Of a stretch of DNA of 64,000 nt, positions 61,074 through 64,000 are shown one piece after another. The first letter of the stretch is position 1. Every line of letters starts with the position of its first letter. Origin of the DNA: Algoriphagus machipongonensis (GTDB lineage: Bacteria; Bacteroidota; Bacteroidia; Cytophagales; Cyclobacteriaceae); the NCBI RefSeq assembly GCF_000166275.1, contig NZ_CM001023.1:930001-994000 (forward strand), read 5' to 3'. The notes below the pieces were generated by a model, which did no database searches, was not told where the DNA came from, and worked only from the letters and a program-made list of their open reading frames with translations. Position numbers and translations under genes: made by a program.

Positions 61074-61895
61074 ATGTCTGTTCATTCTTCAGCTAATATC
61101 AAAAGGATTACCACCCATATTCTTCAGGAAATGAAGTCCCGGGGTGAGAAGATTTCTATGCTTACAGCCTATGATTTTTCAATGGCTAAAATTGTTGATT
61201 CAGCAGGCATAGATATCATTTTGGTAGGTGATTCTGCCTCCAATGTGATGGCAGGCCATGAAACAACTCTGCCGATAACACTAGATCAAATGATTTATCA
61301 TGCGACTTCAGTGGTTAGGGCAGTAAGCAGAGCTTTTGTCGTGGTGGATATTCCTTTTGGATCTTACCAGGGAAATAGCTCTGAGGCGCTAAGATCTGCT
61401 ATCAGAATTATGAAAGAATCTGGAGCACATGCAATCAAGGTAGAAGGTGGAGCTGAGATTAAAGAGTCCGTAGTAAGGATTTTAAGTGCCGGTGTTCCAG
61501 TCATGGGGCACTTGGGATTGACTCCTCAATCAATTTATAAGTTTGGTACCTATAGCGTCCGAGCAAAGGAGGAATCTGAAGCTGAAAAACTTATAGAGGA
61601 TGCTAAGATTTTGGAAGAATGTGGCTGTTTTGCGATTGTACTCGAAAAGATTCCAGCTTCATTGGCTAAGAAAGTTGCTGAAACTGTTTCTATACCCGTG
61701 ATTGGAATCGGAGCAGGTGGTGATGTGGATGGCCAAGTCTTGGTTATGCATGACATGTTAGGAATTACTCAAGAATTTAAACCAAGATTTTTGCGACAGT
61801 ATGCAGATTTGCAATCCGTAATGATGGATGCTTTTGCCAATTATATTAAAGATGTGAAGAATAGGGATTTCCCTAATGAAAGAGAGAGCTATTAA
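61074..61895 (+). CDS. panB: 3-methyl-2-oxobutanoate hydroxymethyltransferase
   Basis: The 273-residue protein has the family start [36 protein letters not shown] near residues 25-60, [11 protein letters not shown] near 85, AIKVEGG near residue 122, [11 protein letters not shown] near residue 142, [22 protein letters not shown] near residue 210. It catalyses the first step of pantothenate biosynthesis, transferring a methylene from methylene-tetrahydrofolate to alpha-ketoisovalerate. It follows the phosphoribosyltransferase gene by 3 bases and has a strong terminator. Confidence 0.97.
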   Translation: MSVHSSANIKRITTHILQEMKSRGEKISMLTAYDFSMAKIVDSAGIDIILVGDSASNVMAGHETTLPITLDQMIYHATSVVRAVSRAFVVVDIPFGSYQGNSSEALRSAIRIMKESGAHAIKVEGGAEIKESVVRILSAGVPVMGHLGLTPQSIYKFGTYSVRAKEESEAEKLIEDAKILEECGCFAIVLEKIPASLAKKVAETVSIPVIGIGAGGDVDGQVLVMHDMLGITQEFKPRFLRQYADLQSVMMDAFANYIKDVKNRDFPNERESY

Positions 61896-61899
61896 ATAT

Positions 61900-61932
61900 A
61901 AAACGGCCTATCACAATCGGATAGGCCGTTTT
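61900..61932 (+). terminator. Rho-independent terminator of panB
   Basis: AAAACGGCCTATC (61900-61912) pairs with GATAGGCCGTTTT (61920-61932) across a 7-nt loop, 13-bp stem. The A and T ends allow use on both strands. Confidence 0.9.
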
Positions 61933-61944
61933 ATTTTAAATTAT

Positions 61945-63030
61945 TTAATCCTTAATAAGATCCTTAAAATTAGTAATCCCACTGTCAATCATTTCCTTCA
62001 TAGAGCCTTTTGCAGCCGTAATGTATTTGTCATGATCGCAAGCCACATAATGTGAAGCAAGAGTCATCTCTCCTCCAGATACCATTACTAATTGGGGATA
62101 TGCAGTTTTGGAAAAAGTGGCAACCTCGGCAGATGAAACTTCCACTAGTTTGGTTTCAGCGAAAATTTCCTCAAAATGTACATCTCTTTTTAAGGATGTG
62201 GAGGAATCAAATAAAGGGGAACTTGCCATATGGCCAGCAAGGAATCGAACACGCGAAAAAATGTTTTCCTGAGTTGGAGAAGTTGTAAATCTTTTTGCAA
62301 TCTTATTTAATCCCATTTGTTCATTATCCGATGCTCCTACAGAAGCGGCTAGTCTCAAGCTAATGTCTGCCTTTACTTTTGAAGAGGCATAGTTTGCAAA
62401 GGAGGTAGAGCTTGCATCCAAATTGACGAAAGGGAAAATGAATGTAGCTTCGGCAACATAAGCATCATTGAGGTCTTTAGATAATTTAGAACTTGTATCT
62501 GTGAATGTACCTTTCTCACGGCCATTATTTGAGACTCCTTTTACCCAATACTCATAGCCTGTAGGGGTGACCATAACATATCCTGTTGCTTGATCTGTGG
62601 AAGAAGCTCCTCCTTGAATTTTTGTGTAGCCGGAATAATAATCCGTCTTTCCAGCCTCTTCCGCTGTAATTATTTCAAAGCCTTCTGATTCAAGTTGTGC
62701 CACAAAGTCAGCGTATGCCTCATCTACAATTTTCTGAAAATCGGGCACGTCTATGCCACTTAGCTGAACGCCCATGCTTGTTTTAGTACCAGAAACTGTT
62801 GTAGTTCTATTGGCACGTTCATTTTTAGAAGCCGAAGTTTTGGCCGATGCCTCTTCGTAAACTTCGAATAATGCTCTGAATTTTTGAATATAGACTCGTT
62901 TTGGAGATTTTGAAGATTGCTTTCCTCGATGGAATTTGTTGACATCATAGTCTTTTGAAGTGATGAATGGATCTGCTGTATTGATCATTCCCATGCAAAA
63001 AAGCAGAATAGTTAAAATAGAAGTTTTCAT
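61945..63030 (-). CDS. Secreted protein of unknown function
   Basis: I start at the ATG at 63030; the longer frame uses a TTG at 63045. The 361-residue product has a signal peptide (TSILTILLFCMGMINTAD) and a mature part with a Ser/Thr-rich middle (about 60-90; ASAKTSASKNERANRTTTVS) and a segment (about 120-240) that may bind a metal or fold as a beta sandwich. It is not recognised. The C-terminal ~60 residues include CDHDKYITAAKGSMKEMIDSG. It is monocistronic, opposing panB over a shared terminator. Confidence 0.65.
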   Translation of the reverse strand: MKTSILTILLFCMGMINTADPFITSKDYDVNKFHRGKQSSKSPKRVYIQKFRALFEVYEEASAKTSASKNERANRTTTVSGTKTSMGVQLSGIDVPDFQKIVDEAYADFVAQLESEGFEIITAEEAGKTDYYSGYTKIQGGASSTDQATGYVMVTPTGYEYWVKGVSNNGREKGTFTDTSSKLSKDLNDAYVAEATFIFPFVNLDASSTSFANYASSKVKADISLRLAASVGASDNEQMGLNKIAKRFTTSPTQENIFSRVRFLAGHMASSPLFDSSTSLKRDVHFEEIFAETKLVEVSSAEVATFSKTAYPQLVMVSGGEMTLASHYVACDHDKYITAAKGSMKEMIDSGITNFKDLIKD

Positions 63031-63045
63031 AAAATAGAGTTTCAA

Positions 63046-63311
63046 GCCTTACAATTTTTGTCATTTGTAACGATGAAATTAAATGATTAAAAAGGATAAT
63101 TTGGATCTGGGTGATTTTTGGGGATTGAAAGAAATAGCAAATTCAGTTTTGTAAATCCCTGTTAAATAGTCGGTTGTGGCGATTTGTTTTAAAAAGCTAG
63201 TTCGGTTTTCAGTGAAAAAATAGGGCAAATGGCGTATGAAAAAATATGATAAGAGGATCCAAAACCAATCAAAAAGAGAAAGTAAATCAGTGTTTAGATT
63301 GATTTTTAGAC
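63046..63311. other. AT-rich intergenic stretch, nothing seen
   Basis: No ORF, RNA or repeat is supported here. It should hold the promoter of the secreted-protein gene and the 3' flank of the GH57 gene. Confidence 0.5.
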
Positions 63312-63336
63312 AAAAAAAAGACCGAGAAACTCGGCC
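63312..63336 (-). terminator. Rho-independent terminator of the GH57 gene
   Basis: On the minus strand GGCCGAG, loop TTT and CTCGGTC form a 7-bp stem with one G-T wobble, followed by eight T (complement of 63312-63319). Confidence 0.85.
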
Positions 63337-63361
63337 TATCCAATTTTGATTAACTAATCCA

Positions 63362-64000
63362 TTAAACTTCTACTTTGATAGATTTTTCCTTTAGCCTGAT
63401 CATAAAATCGCTTAGCACATTCATGTAGTTAATAAAGGCATCATAGGGAGAATCGTATGGGCTAAAATAAGAGTGGATATCTCCGTCAGAGAAGAATTTC
63501 GTACACATATAATAAAAATGATCCGATGTCTGAAGGTATCTCCAATCCCTTTGGATTTCCTCATCATCGATCGTATTGACTAGTTTCTCTAAATCGTATA
63601 AACGATCAAAAGCTTCATCCTGTAAATCATTTCCGAGCCAAGCGGTTAAATCTCTTTCTTCATCGGCCCATGAAATAGGGATTGGAACGTGGATTTTTCC
63701 TACAGGTGAGATCTTTTTTGCCACTTCAGAAGGGGTGGAGAAATTGAAATCGGTTTTATTGAAAACTGCCTCAGGAAGGTGTTTCATGAAATCGAAAATT
63801 CCTGTTTCTGCCCATTGATGTTCCCCAAAAGTTTCATAATCCATAAATAGATTTAGTGTCTCGTCTTCTTTAGGGATCTCATTTATCCAATCAATAAACT
63901 TGTCGACCGTCAAAGGGTAATCATCCCAGCTCTTATTCCCAAATCGGAAAGCAATGTCATCACTAAGCTGGAAATTTTTAAGTAAAATTTTCAATTTGGG
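63362..64000 (-). CDS. Glycoside hydrolase family 57 protein, C-terminal part (5' end beyond window)
   Basis: The frame is open to the right edge of the window, reading PKLKILLKNFQLSDDIAFRF, so the apparent start at a TTG codon near 63994 is not real. The visible 212 residues match the C-terminal part of the Bacteroidota GH57 (alpha-amylase-like) proteins, with FMDYETFGEHQWAETGIFDFMKHLP (likely catalytic-domain Asp in MDYET) and a helical end (YFYMCTKFFSDGDIHSYFSPYDSPYDAFINYMNVLSDFM). Members act on alpha-glucans such as glycogen. The N-terminal catalytic Glu is not visible. Confidence 0.8.
   Translation of the reverse strand, partial: PKLKILLKNFQLSDDIAFRFGNKSWDDYPLTVDKFIDWINEIPKEDETLNLFMDYETFGEHQWAETGIFDFMKHLPEAVFNKTDFNFSTPSEVAKKISPVGKIHVPIPISWADEERDLTAWLGNDLQDEAFDRLYDLEKLVNTIDDEEIQRDWRYLQTSDHFYYMCTKFFSDGDIHSYFSPYDSPYDAFINYMNVLSDFMIRLKEKSIKVEV

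Noticed and set aside
63992..63994. TTG start of the GH57 frame
   Set aside because: The frame stays open to the window edge and family members are longer, so this is a partial gene.

Overview
The window looks like a chromosomal segment of a Gram-negative member of the Bacteroidota, most likely order Cytophagales and close to Cyclobacteriaceae/Algoriphagus. This is an inference from gene content, not from a database search. Supporting features are many lipoproteins with short SPII signals, a type IX secretion C-terminal domain, a TonB-type receptor with a carboxypeptidase-regulatory N-domain, DUF5916 and DUF4199 proteins, a LipidA/Kdo transferase, weak Shine-Dalgarno signals, a few TAnnTTTG promoter boxes and about 40% GC. 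The replicon is unknown and no origin or rRNA was seen.

Layout. 1-9.9 kb: an M20 amidase (cut by the left edge), an acyl-ACP desaturase, a lipoprotein pair (beta-propeller and esterase), an M19 dipeptidase, a small secreted protein, clpB and a CPXCG zinc-ribbon protein. 9.9-24.5 kb: a mostly minus-strand exported-protein region with dipeptidyl peptidase IV flanked by two paralogous small secreted proteins, a DUF5916 protein, a TonB-dependent receptor-like barrel, a Na+/Ca2+ exchanger, DsrE and SRPBCC-like proteins, a large S9 peptidase and a truncated PD40 lipoprotein. 24.5-26.3 kb: an AT-rich accessory islet with two tandem double-glycine-leader peptides, a terminator and a CPBP intramembrane protease. 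This is the best candidate for a new system (a putative two-peptide bacteriocin with immunity). 26.3-34.3 kb: an amidohydrolase, a T9SS-exported FG-GAP protein, murF, DUF2461, a Cof-type phosphatase and small envelope proteins.

34.3-36.6 kb: an orphan beta-helix-like protein lacking a signal peptide, ending directly at a 100-bp-offset duplication of the 3' part of a tRNA-Ala gene; this is a candidate integration scar. 36.6-42.4 kb: recR and clpS, a sodium:solute symporter, an alkyltransferase-like protein, an MscS channel, an SDR, an NTF2-like protein, a GreA-like protein and a META lipoprotein. 42.6-47.5 kb: the complete threonine operon thrABC behind a possible Thr-rich leader peptide. 47.5-64 kb: a polyprenyl diphosphate synthase, DUF4199, a phospholipid pair (acyltransferase and gpsA), a PQQ sugar dehydrogenase, fructose bisphosphatase, a second aspartate kinase, a Tat-exported Gfo/Idh/MocA oxidoreductase, a fructosamine kinase/LMW phosphatase pair, waaA, rsgA, a phosphoribosyltransferase, panB, an unknown secreted protein and a GH57 glycosidase cut by the right edge.

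Most genes are ordinary housekeeping or envelope genes. The parts that look accessory are about 23.7-26.2 kb and 34.3-36.5 kb. Both carry a copy of the same short motif, GTCCCGATAGCT.
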